This document shows positions 9,185-18,383 of a DNA stretch of 40,985 bases, one piece after another. A program made the translations under genes and the position numbers. Numbering within the stretch: position 1 is the first letter of the stretch; each line of letters opens with the position of its first letter. This DNA is from an uncultured Parvularculaceae bacterium (GTDB lineage: Bacteria > Pseudomonadota > Alphaproteobacteria > Caulobacterales > Parvularculaceae): assembly GCA_938015425.1 (NCBI GenBank), contig CALLPQ010000137.1, forward strand, positions 1 to 40,985. Direction: 5' to 3'. The notes under the pieces were generated by a model, which saw nothing but the letters and a program-made list of their open reading frames with translations, was not told the DNA's origin and did no database searches.

Positions 9185-9802
9185 TCATTTAAAGGGAGGA
9201 AAGTAAACAATGCCTTTTAAAACACGGCCAACAGGTTGTTTTTGTAAAAACTGAAAACAGGTTATGGCATAGTCAGTTAGGTGTCCGGAGTGTTTAATAT
9301 CAAGCGCCCCCTTATCCGTCCTATCATTATCTTTTCGGTCATCAAAGGCACTTTTAATACCATACACATTCTTTTGCACTGCCATGTTTAACCCATCCTC
9401 TGCTTGACTGCTGCCTTGTTCAAGCTTCGCAAAAGCCGCTTCATACACTCCTACACGGCCATAAAAAGCTTCAGCCATTTTCCGGATCTTTTTGGAAACC
9501 GACAGATCACCGACCCCCATCTCACGCAAAGTGTCATCAAGATTTAAAAACATGGCATCAAACAGCTTTTGGCCCATTATTTTATTGGTTTCAGGATCAA
9601 TATCTTCGCTTTCCTTGATCATCCGCATCAATAAAAATACATGGAGGGTCACCATCTCGAATCGGCCCTCAAATGTGTCCGGAACGCCCCAATCTGCGTA
9701 AAAGCCCGGCAAGCGGGATTGATCCATCGCCGCACGATAAAGACTGGTCGCCGCATCTTCTTGCGGGGTTTTCTTAAACAAAGAGAAGAGAGAAATGATC
9801 AC
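9185..9802 (-). CDS. ubiquinol-cytochrome c chaperone family protein
   Basis: A 205-residue protein with the hallmark motif FYADWGVPDTFEGRFEMVTLH of the ubiquinol_cyt_C_chap family (Cbp3/UQCC1 relatives), which helps cytochrome b or bc1 complex assembly in mitochondria; alphaproteobacterial members are presumed to act similarly. The long frame reaches 9841, but the GTG at 9802 gives the short basic-hydrophobic N-terminus (MIISLFSLFKK) seen in homologues. It stands divergent to bamE and leads the DUF177-plsX cluster, the classical alphaproteobacterial arrangement. Confidence 0.88.
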   Translation of the reverse strand: MIISLFSLFKKTPQEDAATSLYRAAMDQSRLPGFYADWGVPDTFEGRFEMVTLHVFLLMRMIKESEDIDPETNKIMGQKLFDAMFLNLDDTLREMGVGDLSVSKKIRKMAEAFYGRVGVYEAAFAKLEQGSSQAEDGLNMAVQKNVYGIKSAFDDRKDNDRTDKGALDIKHSGHLTDYAITCFQFLQKQPVGRVLKGIVYFPPFK

Positions 9803-9905
9803 AATTGCATTTTTCCTGAATTTTCTTTCAAGTAAACACACTAGGGGCTTTGATCAAGACGTTAAGTGGTGATATAGTTCATTTTCAGGCAAAAAGGTTT
9901 TGATT

Positions 9906-10394
9906 ATGATATTGTCGCGTTTTTCTTTATTAATTGCACTTGCTTTATTTTCCAGCTCCCTCCTGCAAGGGTGCATCTCTGTGCGTTCGACCCATGGTTA
10001 TGCACTAGAACGTGGAACCGAAGAACTGACCGCCAATATCGGCCTTGATACAAAAGAAAGTATAATTGCGAAATATGGGGAACCTTCCATTACATCCACT
10101 TTTACGACTAATAGTTGGTATTATCTAGCCAGTGTTGACCAGACCCGTGCCTTCCTGAAACCAAAAACCAATGATCGTAAGGTGGTTGCTTTTCATTTTG
10201 ACGAAGAAGGCAAGGTTAAAGAAGTTGAAGATTTTACACTTGATGATGGTGAAAATATCAGACAGGTCTCCCGCGTTACCCCGACTCGCGGCCGCGAGCT
10301 TTCTTTTTGGGAACAGCTTTTAGGTAGCGTTGGATCACTACCACTACCGGGTGGCCAGCAACAAACCGGACCGGGCGGACGCCCCGGCGGTTAA
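9906..10394 (+). CDS. bamE: outer membrane assembly factor BamE (SmpA/OmlA)
   Basis: A lipoprotein of the BAM complex that inserts beta-barrel proteins in the outer membrane. The N-terminus is a signal peptide with lipobox LLQGC (Cys23). The SmpA/OmlA core follows: GLDTKESIIAKYGEPS, then WYYLASV and VVAFHFDEEGKV. The C-terminus ends in a Gly/Pro/Gln-rich tail. The ATG at 9906 has an AAGG about 10 bases upstream and is preferred over the TTG at 9900. It is divergent from cbp3 and convergent with thiL. Confidence 0.92.
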   Translation: MILSRFSLLIALALFSSSLLQGCISVRSTHGYALERGTEELTANIGLDTKESIIAKYGEPSITSTFTTNSWYYLASVDQTRAFLKPKTNDRKVVAFHFDEEGKVKEVEDFTLDDGENIRQVSRVTPTRGRELSFWEQLLGSVGSLPLPGGQQQTGPGGRPGG

Positions 10395-10430
10395 GTCACA
10401 ACAGTTAAGCCATATCAGTTAATCCCGTTA

Positions 10431-11510
10431 TTAGCCGAAATGATTAAATCCTTTAATGTCCATTTCAATGGGGTTTAATTCATCGTCTAATACATGAACC
10501 CCGTGACCTCGCCTTATTAAACCGATTTTCGTGACTTGGGTCCTTGAAGCCCTAGCCGCCATGGCCACAGACCGCGCCATGGGTTTGGGCGCGGTAAACA
10601 AGATTTCATAATCATCGCCGCAACTCATTAAAAAATTCATTGCCTCCCTATAATCTTCTTGATCATGAACCCAATCATGGGCCGCCTTTGATAAGGGGAT
10701 CGCGCTTAAATCAATATGGACCCCGACTTCGGATTGCTGTTCTATATGGCCACAATCAGCAAGCAGACCATCTGACACATCAATCGCGGCTGTTGCAAAA
10801 CTATTGATCGCACTCCCAAAAGCAATTCTTGGGGTGGGAAGTTGATAACGTTGCTTTAAAAAATCTTTTTCAATTTTTGCGGGTTTATAGTGCCCCTCCA
10901 ATACGCCTAGCCCCAATCCTGCATCACCAATTGTTCCGGTTACGTATAAATCATCCGCAACTTTAGCCCCGGAACGGCGGACAATCCCGCCCGTTGGCCC
11001 CGCTGATGCGGCAACACCATAAAAAGTGGCCGACAATGTCAACGGAGCCGTTGCGCTTTTATGTTTTGTTGTATCCCCGCCCATGAGAGATATTTTAAAC
11101 TCTGCTTGAGCATTAGCGAGACCTGTTACGAATTTTTCAATCATCGCTCTGGTGGTTTTTGCTGGCCAAGCGCAGCCTAAAAAATAACCGGTTGGACGCA
11201 CACCTTTTGCCACCAGATCGGAAATGTTCACCCGCATTAATTTTTGTGCAACCAGATCAAGCGGATCACGCGGGCGAAAATGCACCCCTTCAATCAATAA
11301 ATCTTTTGTAACAACCAATCGCGCTTCATCAAGCACACCCACATCATCAGATAGATTAAACGCACCGGGAGCATTTGCACTAAGGGGGGCAAACAGATCA
11401 TGGATTATCGAGAATTCGTCACCAGAAAATTTTGAACCAGATTTAGAGGCAGATTTTAAACCCGTTTTAGCGGATATCTTGTTCTTGGGTTTTTGTTTCT
11501 TAACAGTCAC
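10431..11510 (-). CDS. thiL: thiamine-monophosphate kinase
   Basis: Phosphorylates thiamine monophosphate to thiamine diphosphate, the last step of cofactor synthesis. The AIR-synthase-type fold is shown by SDDVGVL near residue 53, the LMRVNISDLVAKG segment, SLMGGDTT and DVSDGLLADCGHIE, with CGDDYEILF near the C-terminus. A basic Lys/Ser-rich extension of about 28 residues precedes the family start. The GTG start overlaps the nusB stop in a GTGA, so translation is probably coupled. Confidence 0.95.
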   Translation of the reverse strand: MTVKKQKPKNKISAKTGLKSASKSGSKFSGDEFSIIHDLFAPLSANAPGAFNLSDDVGVLDEARLVVTKDLLIEGVHFRPRDPLDLVAQKLMRVNISDLVAKGVRPTGYFLGCAWPAKTTRAMIEKFVTGLANAQAEFKISLMGGDTTKHKSATAPLTLSATFYGVAASAGPTGGIVRRSGAKVADDLYVTGTIGDAGLGLGVLEGHYKPAKIEKDFLKQRYQLPTPRIAFGSAINSFATAAIDVSDGLLADCGHIEQQSEVGVHIDLSAIPLSKAAHDWVHDQEDYREAMNFLMSCGDDYEILFTAPKPMARSVAMAARASRTQVTKIGLIRRGHGVHVLDDELNPIEMDIKGFNHFG

Positions 11511-11995
11511 ACTACCATCTCGTCATGTCTTGCTTCTTTAGCGGCGGCATCAAGCACTCCGTTAATAAATTTTGGTTCATCCTCATGAAAGAAAGCATGG
11601 GCGATATTAATATATTCATCCAGAACAACTTTGACTGGAGTGTCGGGCAAGCGGATCAATTCATATAATCCAGCCCGCAAAATAGCCCGTACCGTCGTGT
11701 CCAACCGTTTCAAAGTCCACCCTTTAGCCAATTGGCGCTCAAGATAGGGATCAATGCGGTTTTGAACCTCAACCACACCGCGCACCAATATAGCAAAAAA
11801 CTCCCGATCCGCATGATGCAAATCAAGGGGCGCTGTCCCCTCTTCATCCAAGGCTTCTTTTCGGCCCGTCATCCAATATTGCGAGAATTCCAGAATTGCC
11901 CGCTCTACACCAATATCTGACGCATCCATCTGATAGAGCGCTTGAACGCTGGCTATGCGCGCCGCAGAGCGGGAGTGTCGTTCAATATCTTTCAA
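11507..11995 (-). CDS. nusB: transcription antitermination factor NusB
   Basis: 162 residues with the NusB helical fold: SAARIASVQALYQMD at the N-terminus, TTVRAILRAGLYELIRLPDTPVKVVLDEYINIAHAFFHEDEPKFINGVLD at the C-terminus compare well with the family. It takes part in rRNA antitermination with NusE on boxA. The start appears to be TTG with AAGG about eight bases upstream. The usual ribH/ribE partners upstream are absent here; a 155-base gap and then nrdR precede it. Confidence 0.94.
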   Translation of the reverse strand: MKDIERHSRSAARIASVQALYQMDASDIGVERAILEFSQYWMTGRKEALDEEGTAPLDLHHADREFFAILVRGVVEVQNRIDPYLERQLAKGWTLKRLDTTVRAILRAGLYELIRLPDTPVKVVLDEYINIAHAFFHEDEPKFINGVLDAAAKEARHDEMVV

Positions 11996-12150
11996 AGGAT
12001 AGACCTTACATGGTTCAAGAGTTAGGATTCAAAGCAATCTATAGAATATTCACTATAAGAACCATAAGTTTTTTTAACGTAATATTCACGAGGGTCATCA
12101 GCCAGAAAACCCGTTAGCAGGCAATAAAAGTAGAATTGTGATTCGCGCTC

Positions 12151-12612
12151 TTAATCGGGGGGGGCTTCGGCCAAAGCATCCAGAATTTTACCAAAATCTT
12201 TTGCTTCGCGAAAGTTCTTGTAAACAGAGGCATAGCGAACAAACGCCACATCATCGAGCATGGCCAGTGCTTTCATGGCCATTTCACCGATCTCGCTGGA
12301 GGCAATCTCGCTTTCACCCGTTGCCTCAAGACGGCGGATGATACCGGAGACCATTTGTTCAACACGTTCCGGATCAATATTGCGCTTGCGCGTGGCGATA
12401 GAAATAGACCGCATCAGCTTATCACGATCAAAGGGCACTTTGCGTCCGGAACTTTTTAACACCACAAGCTCGCGCAGTTGCACCCGCTCAAATGTGGTAA
12501 ACCTTCCGGCACATGCAGAACATAATCGACGACGCCTAATCGAAGACCCATCCTCCGCAGAGCGGGAATCTTTTACCTGTGTATCTTCACATCCACAAAA
12601 AGGGCACCGCAT
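12151..12612 (-). CDS. nrdR: transcriptional repressor NrdR
   Basis: A 153-residue regulator of ribonucleotide reductase genes. The N-terminal zinc ribbon is intact (CPFC at 3-6, then CSAC before [10 protein letters not shown]), followed by the ATP-cone domain ([17 protein letters not shown] onward). The ATG at 12612 (MRCPFCG) is the family start; TTG two codons earlier is not needed. The order glyA-nrdR-nusB matches alphaproteobacteria, except that rib genes normally in between are missing. Confidence 0.95.
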   Translation of the reverse strand: MRCPFCGCEDTQVKDSRSAEDGSSIRRRRLCSACAGRFTTFERVQLRELVVLKSSGRKVPFDRDKLMRSISIATRKRNIDPERVEQMVSGIIRRLEATGESEIASSEIGEMAMKALAMLDDVAFVRYASVYKNFREAKDFGKILDALAEAPPD

Positions 12613-12716
12613 ATGCAAACAGCCTTGATCTAAAAAGTATCGGTTTTCAAAAATATCGGTCTTAAAAAACAGGTATCACTTAATGTAAAAGAACAAACTT
12701 AAGCGCTTAAATCAAA

Positions 12717-12884
12717 AATCGTAAAGCACCTTCAGCAAGTTGTAAATCAGACGTTCGTTTCAACAAATCATACTATTTCAGCTCTCTCTATTTAAAGTGA
12801 GAGCCTGAGGGGTAACGAAGTGGGGCAAACTGACGTCTGATCCATTAGCTTTTATATCTTATCTCGCTTGTTCGGTTAGGCTCT
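12717..12884 (+). repeat. dispersed ~165-bp intergenic repeat, copy A
   Basis: Full copy filling most of the gap between glyA and nrdR. Its right-hand ~93 bases are nearly identical to the copy at 37711-37877 (I count five substitutions and one 1-base gap). It contains a 15-base inverted pair (12746-12760 with 12827-12841: 13 Watson-Crick pairs, one G-T, one mismatch) and an inner GCTCTC/GAGAGC hairpin. Its right end, AGGCTCT, overlaps the TAG stop codon of glyA by two bases. The element has no coding capacity. Confidence 0.9.
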
Positions 12885-14187
12885 ATGGATAAATAGGGAA
12901 GCGAGCGGTAAGGGCCTTCACTTCATCGCCCACCGTTGCAACAATTTTATCCATTTCCGCACTCCCCGCTCCGTGCGCAGATAAGCCATCGAGAACCTCG
13001 GCAATCATCTGTCCCGTTTTGCGGAACTCGGCCAAGCCAAAGCCGCGTGTTGTCGCGGCCGGAGAACCAAGCCGGATGCCGGACGTAATAGCCGGTTTTT
13101 CAGGATCATCGGGTATGCCGTTTTTATTACAAGTCATGCCCGCGCGTTCAAGATAGTCTTCAGCTTCATTGCCTTTAACCCCTTTAGAGCGCAAATCAAT
13201 CAAGGCTAAATGCGTTTCTGTTCCCCCGGAAACAACGGCATATCCGCTTTCTACCAATGCTTGTGACATTGCCTGTGCATTTGCAATGACATTACGGATA
13301 TAGGTTTTATAGGAAGGTTGAAGCGCCTCCCCAAAGGCAACAGCTTTAGCCGCAATCACATGCATTAACGGCCCCCCTTGAAGGCCCGGGAAAAGCGCTG
13401 ATCGGATTTTTTTGGCCAGGTCGGGATCATTGGTAACCACAAGGCCGCCACGGGGCCCCCGCAATGTTTTATGGGTCGTGGAGGTCGCCACATGGGCGTG
13501 GTCAAGCGGATTTGGATATTCACCCCCCGCAACGAGGCCCGCAAAATGCGCCATATCAACCAATAAAATTGCCCCAACCTGATCAGCAATCGCTCTAAAT
13601 CGTTTAAAATCAATAATACGGGAATAAGCACTGCCCCCTGCAATAATCAGCTTAGGCTTATGTTCAAGTGCCAATGCTTCTGCATGATCATAATCAATCA
13701 ACATATCATCTTTACGCACACCATAATGGATCGCATTAAACCATTTACCCGATTGATTGACTTTACTGCCATGGGTCAAATGGCCCCCGGCTGATAAATC
13801 CATCCCCATAATGGTATCACCCGGTTTCAAAGTGGCCATAAAGACCGCTTGGTTGGCTTGACTACCCGAATGAGGTTGAACCACGGCTTCCGCACAATTG
13901 AAAAGTTGTTTGGCCCGATCTATCGCAATCGACTCGGCAATATCGACATACTCACACCCCCCATAATAACGCCGGCCCGGATATCCTTCTGCATATTTAT
14001 TGGTTAAAACAGAACCTTGAGCTTCAAGCACCGCACGCGATACAATATTTTCTGACGCAATCAGTTCAATTTGCTCTTTCTGGCGCTGCATTTCCTTGCC
14101 AATCGATGCAAAAATATCGTGATCAGTTTGCTCTAGGGATTTTTTAAAAAACCCGTCTGTTGCTTCAACGGATGGACTAACGCTCAT
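12883..14187 (-). CDS. glyA: serine hydroxymethyltransferase
   Basis: A 434-residue PLP enzyme interconverting serine and glycine with tetrahydrofolate. The PLP lysine lies in [13 protein letters not shown] (Lys240), and [19 protein letters not shown] and [13 protein letters not shown] are the family landmarks. The ATG at 14187 has AGGAG nine bases upstream; the TTG three codons earlier is the longer alternative. The TAG stop is made by the gene's last T and the first AG of repeat copy A. A 440-base AT-rich region separates it from the divergent mucR-like gene. Confidence 0.97.
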   Translation of the reverse strand: MSVSPSVEATDGFFKKSLEQTDHDIFASIGKEMQRQKEQIELIASENIVSRAVLEAQGSVLTNKYAEGYPGRRYYGGCEYVDIAESIAIDRAKQLFNCAEAVVQPHSGSQANQAVFMATLKPGDTIMGMDLSAGGHLTHGSKVNQSGKWFNAIHYGVRKDDMLIDYDHAEALALEHKPKLIIAGGSAYSRIIDFKRFRAIADQVGAILLVDMAHFAGLVAGGEYPNPLDHAHVATSTTHKTLRGPRGGLVVTNDPDLAKKIRSALFPGLQGGPLMHVIAAKAVAFGEALQPSYKTYIRNVIANAQAMSQALVESGYAVVSGGTETHLALIDLRSKGVKGNEAEDYLERAGMTCNKNGIPDDPEKPAITSGIRLGSPAATTRGFGLAEFRKTGQMIAEVLDGLSAHGAGSAEMDKIVATVGDEVKALTARFPIYP

Positions 14188-14631
14188 GCTCTTCAACTCC
14201 TGCGAAATAAATTTAACCGTTATATACGATGCTCAATCTTAAACCGCAATGCAGCGTCTCATGATTGTGAGAACGAGCATAATCTTCCCCCCGAAGCCTC
14301 AATAATAGCAGCTGTAATAAAGTAGTTTTGTAACTTGCAACCATACAAAAAGAACAAAACGATAACATAAAGTGTCAGCTGTTTAAGCTGCACATGATGC
14401 TTTAATTAAAGCTAAAAACTGATAATGATATATTCTTAAACTATGCACTTATCTTTTATAACAGCATTATTAACTTGCACATGAATGATTATATAGCTAT
14501 CGCATAGCCCATATTTAACAAACTATAAATCATGCCAAGAAATTATACTGTGCACAAATAAATATTAAAAAATATATTGCCAACAATACCATTTTTTAAA
14601 ATATTTTATGACAATTCAGGAAGGACATATA
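14188..14631. other. AT-rich intergenic region between glyA and mucR-like gene
   Basis: No gene is visible. The region is markedly AT-rich with A/T runs, most so within 230 bases of the mucR-like start. It contains a perfect 14-bp palindrome GCTTTAATTAAAGC at 14399-14412 and an imperfect CAGCTGTTTAAGCTG at about 14376. MucR-type proteins bind AT-rich DNA and commonly repress their own genes, so this is a likely autoregulatory target (inference). No riboswitch was recognised upstream of glyA. Confidence 0.6.
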
Positions 14632-15105
14632 ATGTCTAAATACGACCAATCTCAAGTTGGAGAAACTTTGCATTTAACATCCAATATTGTTGCTGCTTAT
14701 GTGAGCAATAATAAAGTAAACGCTGCCGACCTACCGGCTTTAATGGCTGATATTCATGAATCACTACAAGATATTGCGGCGGGCGATGCTTCGTTAAGAA
14801 CAACAAAAGAGCCTGCCGTACCTATCAGCAAATCGGTAACCCCAGAATTTATTATTTGTCTGGAAGACGGCAAAAAACTAAAAATGTTAAAGCGGTATTT
14901 AAGAACACACTTTCAACTAACACCTGAAGAATATATCCGTAAATGGAACCTGCCTTCAGATTACCCGATGGTTGCGCCTAATTACGCCAAGAAACGGTCA
15001 AGCCTTGCCAAACAAATTGGTCTTGGCACCCAGCGCGGAGCTGTTTCTACACCCAAGCCGAAAAGAAAAGCGGGGGGCAAAAGAGGACGCCCCAAAAAGA
15101 GATAA
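14632..15105 (+). CDS. Ros/MucR family transcriptional regulator
   Basis: 157 residues with the MucR core: FIICLEDGKKLKMLKRYL, THFQLTPEEYIRKWNLP, DYPMVAPNYAKKRSSLAK. The N-terminal ~60 residues carry the conserved oligomerisation segment (IVAAYVSNN). In the zinc finger, Cys76, Asp79 and His93 are kept but the first His of the family (RHL) is Tyr89 and the neighbouring alternative His is Phe94, so zinc binding is doubtful. The tail ends in KRGRPKKR, an AT-hook-like motif. The ATG at 14632 follows AGGAAGG; a longer frame starts at 14608. Such proteins act as H-NS-like silencers of surface and exopolysaccharide genes, which fits the locus downstream, though no direct link is shown. Confidence 0.9.
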   Translation: MSKYDQSQVGETLHLTSNIVAAYVSNNKVNAADLPALMADIHESLQDIAAGDASLRTTKEPAVPISKSVTPEFIICLEDGKKLKMLKRYLRTHFQLTPEEYIRKWNLPSDYPMVAPNYAKKRSSLAKQIGLGTQRGAVSTPKPKRKAGGKRGRPKKR

Positions 15106-15122
15106 TTCTATTTTCAGTAATT

Positions 15123-15153
15123 CATATCTTACCCCGCTTTCGAGATCAGGCTC
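15123..15153 (+). repeat. fragment of the dispersed repeat (right end) at the pdxH stop
   Basis: CATATCTTACCCCGCTTT through CAGGCTCT aligns with the right end of copies A and C (TATATCTTATCTCGCTT ... TAGGCTCT). It fills the short gap between the convergent mucR-like gene and pdxH, and its terminal GGCTC lies directly beside the TAA stop of pdxH. The left three quarters of the element are missing. Confidence 0.65.
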
Positions 15154-15864
15154 TTATGGATAAAGCCTTGTCGTGGTCCAGTTCTTCGTGGTTGGCGTTC
15201 TTTCAAATTGCAAACGCTCATGTAAACGAAAAGGCTTATTCACCCAGAATTCTATTTGTGTAGGGATAATCCGAAATCCTGACCAATGGTTGGGGCGCTC
15301 CACCTCCTTATCCGTAAAGCGTTCCTCGCAAGCGGTGATATCCGACTCTAATTGACTATGGGTGGATAAAGGTCGCGATTGCGCAGAAGCCCAAGCTCCA
15401 ATTTGGGCGCCCCTTGCCCTTGTTGCGAAATAAGCATCCGCCTCTTCATGGCTAACGCTTTCGACCTTGCCGCGAAAGCGCACTTGCCGCCGAATAGATT
15501 TCCAATGAAAACAAAGCGCAGCCACAGGGTTTGCCGCAAGGGCGCGGCCCTTAGCGCTTTCAACATTGGTATAAAAACTCAAGCCCCTTTCATCAATATC
15601 TTTTAAGAGCACCACCCGCACATCTGGCATACCATTGCGATCAATGGTCGCTAAGGACATGGCATTTGGATCATTCACCTCATGGGCGCGCGCAAGGCCA
15701 AGCCATTCTTCAAACAAGGTGATCGGGTTCTCATGGGTGAAAACATTCCCCTGATCTTCATCAATCCGGTAAAATTCCTCGCTCGGAGATGAGGGGATAA
15801 GCTTATGCCGAGAAATATCCGGTTTTTTATCCTCTGTTTTATCTTCAGGCGGTAAAGGGGGCAT
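15154..15864 (-). CDS. pdxH: pyridoxamine 5'-phosphate oxidase
   Basis: FMN enzyme oxidising pyridoxine or pyridoxamine 5'-phosphate to PLP. Landmarks: [51 protein letters not shown] and the C-terminal [16 protein letters not shown] ... RLYP. The frame reaches 15960, but that extension is encoded by three 18-bp tandem repeats; the ATG at 15864 has AAGGA eight bases upstream and gives 236 residues, still about 25 longer than typical. Convergent with the mucR-like gene and divergent from aroC. Confidence 0.95.
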   Translation of the reverse strand: MPPLPPEDKTEDKKPDISRHKLIPSSPSEEFYRIDEDQGNVFTHENPITLFEEWLGLARAHEVNDPNAMSLATIDRNGMPDVRVVLLKDIDERGLSFYTNVESAKGRALAANPVAALCFHWKSIRRQVRFRGKVESVSHEEADAYFATRARGAQIGAWASAQSRPLSTHSQLESDITACEERFTDKEVERPNHWSGFRIIPTQIEFWVNKPFRLHERLQFERTPTTKNWTTTRLYP

Positions 15865-15900
15865 TAGGGCTTTCCTTATCGTTAGAGCAGTTTTGCCAAT

Positions 15901-15954
15901 ATTCTTGCCTGATGCACTATTATTGCCTAATGCACTATTATTCCCTAATGCACT
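15901..15954. repeat. three tandem 18-bp repeats between pdxH and aroC
   Basis: ATTATTGCCTAATGCACT at 15919-15936 is followed by a copy with one change (15937-15954) and preceded by one with two changes (15901-15918). The array is 37 bases upstream of the pdxH start and 75 bases upstream of the aroC start, in the shared divergent promoter region. It differs in sequence from the 18-bp array upstream of merR. Confidence 0.85.
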
Positions 15955-16028
15955 GGGCAAATTTACAACAAGTCTTTATGGTCAGTTATAGTCATAAAGA
16001 CATAACAATAAGTCCGTTAGGGGTCAAA

Positions 16029-17129
16029 ATGTCCATCAATAGTTTTGGTCGGTTATTTAAGGTTACAACATGGGGCGAATCCCATGGACCTGCCATTGGC
16101 TGTGTAATTGATGGCTGCCCACCGGGTATTCGGTTAACAGCCCAAGACATTCAAATTGCCCTTGATCAACGAAAACCCGGCACATCTAAATATGTTACCC
16201 AACGGCGCGAGCCCGACGAGGTGGAAATATTATCGGGCGTTTTTGAAGATGAACGCACAGACGGCCCCCGCACCACCGGCACGCCCATCAGTTTAATGAT
16301 TAAAAATGTTGATCAACGGTCAAAAGATTACAGCGCTATACGCGATAGCTATCGCCCCGGTCATGCTGACATCACCTATGACCAAAAATATGGTATCCGC
16401 GATTATCGGGGGGGCGGGCGGTCTTCTGCACGGGAAACCGCATGCCGCGTTGCCGCCGGTGCCGTCGCACAAAAAGTACTAAACCATCTTTACGGGAATG
16501 ATATTCAAATCACTGCCTATATGACACAAATGGGACCCCATTTCATTGACCGCACAAAAATGGATATTGGTGAAATCACCAACAATCTCTTTTGGTGCCC
16601 CGACCCGATAGCCGCAAAAAAATGGGAAAGTGTACTGGATCAGGCACGTAAATCCGGTTCTTCATTAGGCGCAATGATTGAAGTCACCGCGTCCGGTTTT
16701 CCCGCCGGACTGGGGGCCCCGGTCTATGGTAAACTTGATGGAGATCTAGCCTCGGCCATAATGTCTATCAATGCTGTTAAGTCTGTTGAGATCGGCGCGG
16801 GCGTTGAAGCCGCGCGCTTTTCGGGGGAAGACAATGCTGATGAAATCTGCATTAAAGACGGCAAACCCCATTTTCTTTCAAATCATTCAGGCGGCATCCT
16901 CGGCGGTATTTCAACGGGCCAAGACATTATCGCCAGATTTTCTGTCAAACCCACCTCCTCTATCTTAACCCCGCGACGCACCATCACCAATGACGGTCAG
17001 GAAACGACTATTCAAACCAAAGGGCGTCACGACCCATGTGTCGGTATTCGCGGCGTACCCGTTGGCGCGGCAATGATGGCCCTGACATTGGTTGACCATG
17101 CATTGCTGCAACGGGGTCAATGTGGCTAG
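16029..17129 (+). CDS. aroC: chorismate synthase
   Basis: 366 residues; converts 5-enolpyruvylshikimate 3-phosphate to chorismate with reduced FMN, the last common step of aromatic synthesis. The three family signatures are visible: [18 protein letters not shown] near the start, [20 protein letters not shown] followed by GRSSARET, and the C-terminal [15 protein letters not shown]. The ATG at 16029 ([10 protein letters not shown]) has TAGGGGT just upstream; the frame extends to 15912 only through the repeat array and lacks family similarity there. Confidence 0.97.
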   Translation: MSINSFGRLFKVTTWGESHGPAIGCVIDGCPPGIRLTAQDIQIALDQRKPGTSKYVTQRREPDEVEILSGVFEDERTDGPRTTGTPISLMIKNVDQRSKDYSAIRDSYRPGHADITYDQKYGIRDYRGGGRSSARETACRVAAGAVAQKVLNHLYGNDIQITAYMTQMGPHFIDRTKMDIGEITNNLFWCPDPIAAKKWESVLDQARKSGSSLGAMIEVTASGFPAGLGAPVYGKLDGDLASAIMSINAVKSVEIGAGVEAARFSGEDNADEICIKDGKPHFLSNHSGGILGGISTGQDIIARFSVKPTSSILTPRRTITNDGQETTIQTKGRHDPCVGIRGVPVGAAMMALTLVDHALLQRGQCG

Positions 17130-17246
17130 ATAAAAATAGGCCAATACTTGATAGAGATGAACATGCTCATTAGGCAAACTAATATTCTATTTGATGAACA
17201 GTAAATGCGTTTATCTTTCGATGCATTATGAAATGGAGAGGTCGTC

Positions 17247-18215
17247 TTGATTAAAAACACACTTTATTTCATGGGCATCGTAATATGCCTAAGTATCATG
17301 GCATTTTTATTTTTGCGCACAGCCGACACCAATCGCGAAGACATGATCACCAAATATGGCCGCACCCCTAAAACCGATTTATGTTACGGGGATGGCACTT
17401 GCATTCATGTTCATCAACGGGGCAACACACAAAACCCGGCCCTTATCTTTGTCCACGGGTCAACTGCCAGCATGCATTTATGGGATAAGCTGGTGCCCCA
17501 TCTTGAAAAAGACTATCATATTATTCTGGTGGATTTACCTGCCCACGGACTATCGCAACCGCAAATCCTTGATGATTATTCTCCGTCCGCCTTGGTTGAG
17601 GCCATTCACGCGGTCGCCAACAATTTTGATTTAGACAAATTCACCTATGTAGGCAGTTCAATGGGCGCACGCCTTGGTTGGCATTATGCTCTAGCCCATC
17701 AAGACCGGCTATCGGCTCTCATCATGATGAACCCCTCCGGGGCTGAATACATCAATGCCCCCTCACTTGGTCCCAAACCCAAAATTGGTTTGGGGGTCCG
17801 CGTGATGCAAATGCCAATGATGCGGCCTTTGGTGAGCAATATTACACCCCGTATTCTGTTTAAAAAACAACTTCAAAGCATGATCTATGATGATGCCCTT
17901 GTCACCGGAGAAATGGTTGACCGTTATTGGGAGCTTTTCAGACAAAAGGGTAATCGCCGCGCCGCCGCCATTCGTGCGACTACTGATCAAATGCCGGAGA
18001 AAATTCAACAACTCCACAAAATCAATGTCCCCACTCTAATTGTATGGGGAGAGCATGACGAAGTTTTACCCGTACAACAAAGCGCATATTTCAAACAGAC
18101 CATTAAAAATAGTCAGCTTATCATTTATAAAAATGCAGCCCATTTGCCTATGGAAGAGATTCCGGCACAAGTAGCAACAGATATTGATATATTTATGAGC
18201 TCAATATCCCCCTGA
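17247..18215 (+). CDS. membrane-anchored alpha/beta hydrolase
   Basis: 322 residues. An N-terminal hydrophobic anchor (about 4-24) is followed by an alpha/beta-hydrolase domain: VHGSTASMHLWD (oxyanion HG at 70-71), nucleophile Ser138 in GSSMG, an acid in WGEHDEVLP and the catalytic His in NAAHLPMEE. The substrate cannot be told from the sequence; meta-cleavage-type or lipolytic hydrolases look most similar. The TTG start is preceded by GGAGAGG. It is 117 bases after aroC and may be read with it. The catalytic domain probably faces the periplasm. Confidence 0.82.
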   Translation: MIKNTLYFMGIVICLSIMAFLFLRTADTNREDMITKYGRTPKTDLCYGDGTCIHVHQRGNTQNPALIFVHGSTASMHLWDKLVPHLEKDYHIILVDLPAHGLSQPQILDDYSPSALVEAIHAVANNFDLDKFTYVGSSMGARLGWHYALAHQDRLSALIMMNPSGAEYINAPSLGPKPKIGLGVRVMQMPMMRPLVSNITPRILFKKQLQSMIYDDALVTGEMVDRYWELFRQKGNRRAAAIRATTDQMPEKIQQLHKINVPTLIVWGEHDEVLPVQQSAYFKQTIKNSQLIIYKNAAHLPMEEIPAQVATDIDIFMSSISP

Positions 18216-18383
18216 TACGTAAGGAAATATCCGTAGGACTAAGGATATTAGCGCCTATACTCTTTAAAAGATAATTATTTTCATTTAATCAATATCGACC
18301 TTCTCATATCTCAATATTTTAGTTGCGTCCTCTTCGCGGCGCATTATGGTGCGCAAAGTATCATCACCACTGAAAGTTAAATT

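Noticed and set aside
15912-16028. Upstream extension of aroC (39 codons)
   Set aside because: Encoded partly by the 18-bp repeats and without similarity to the family; the ATG at 16029 has a good ribosome binding site.
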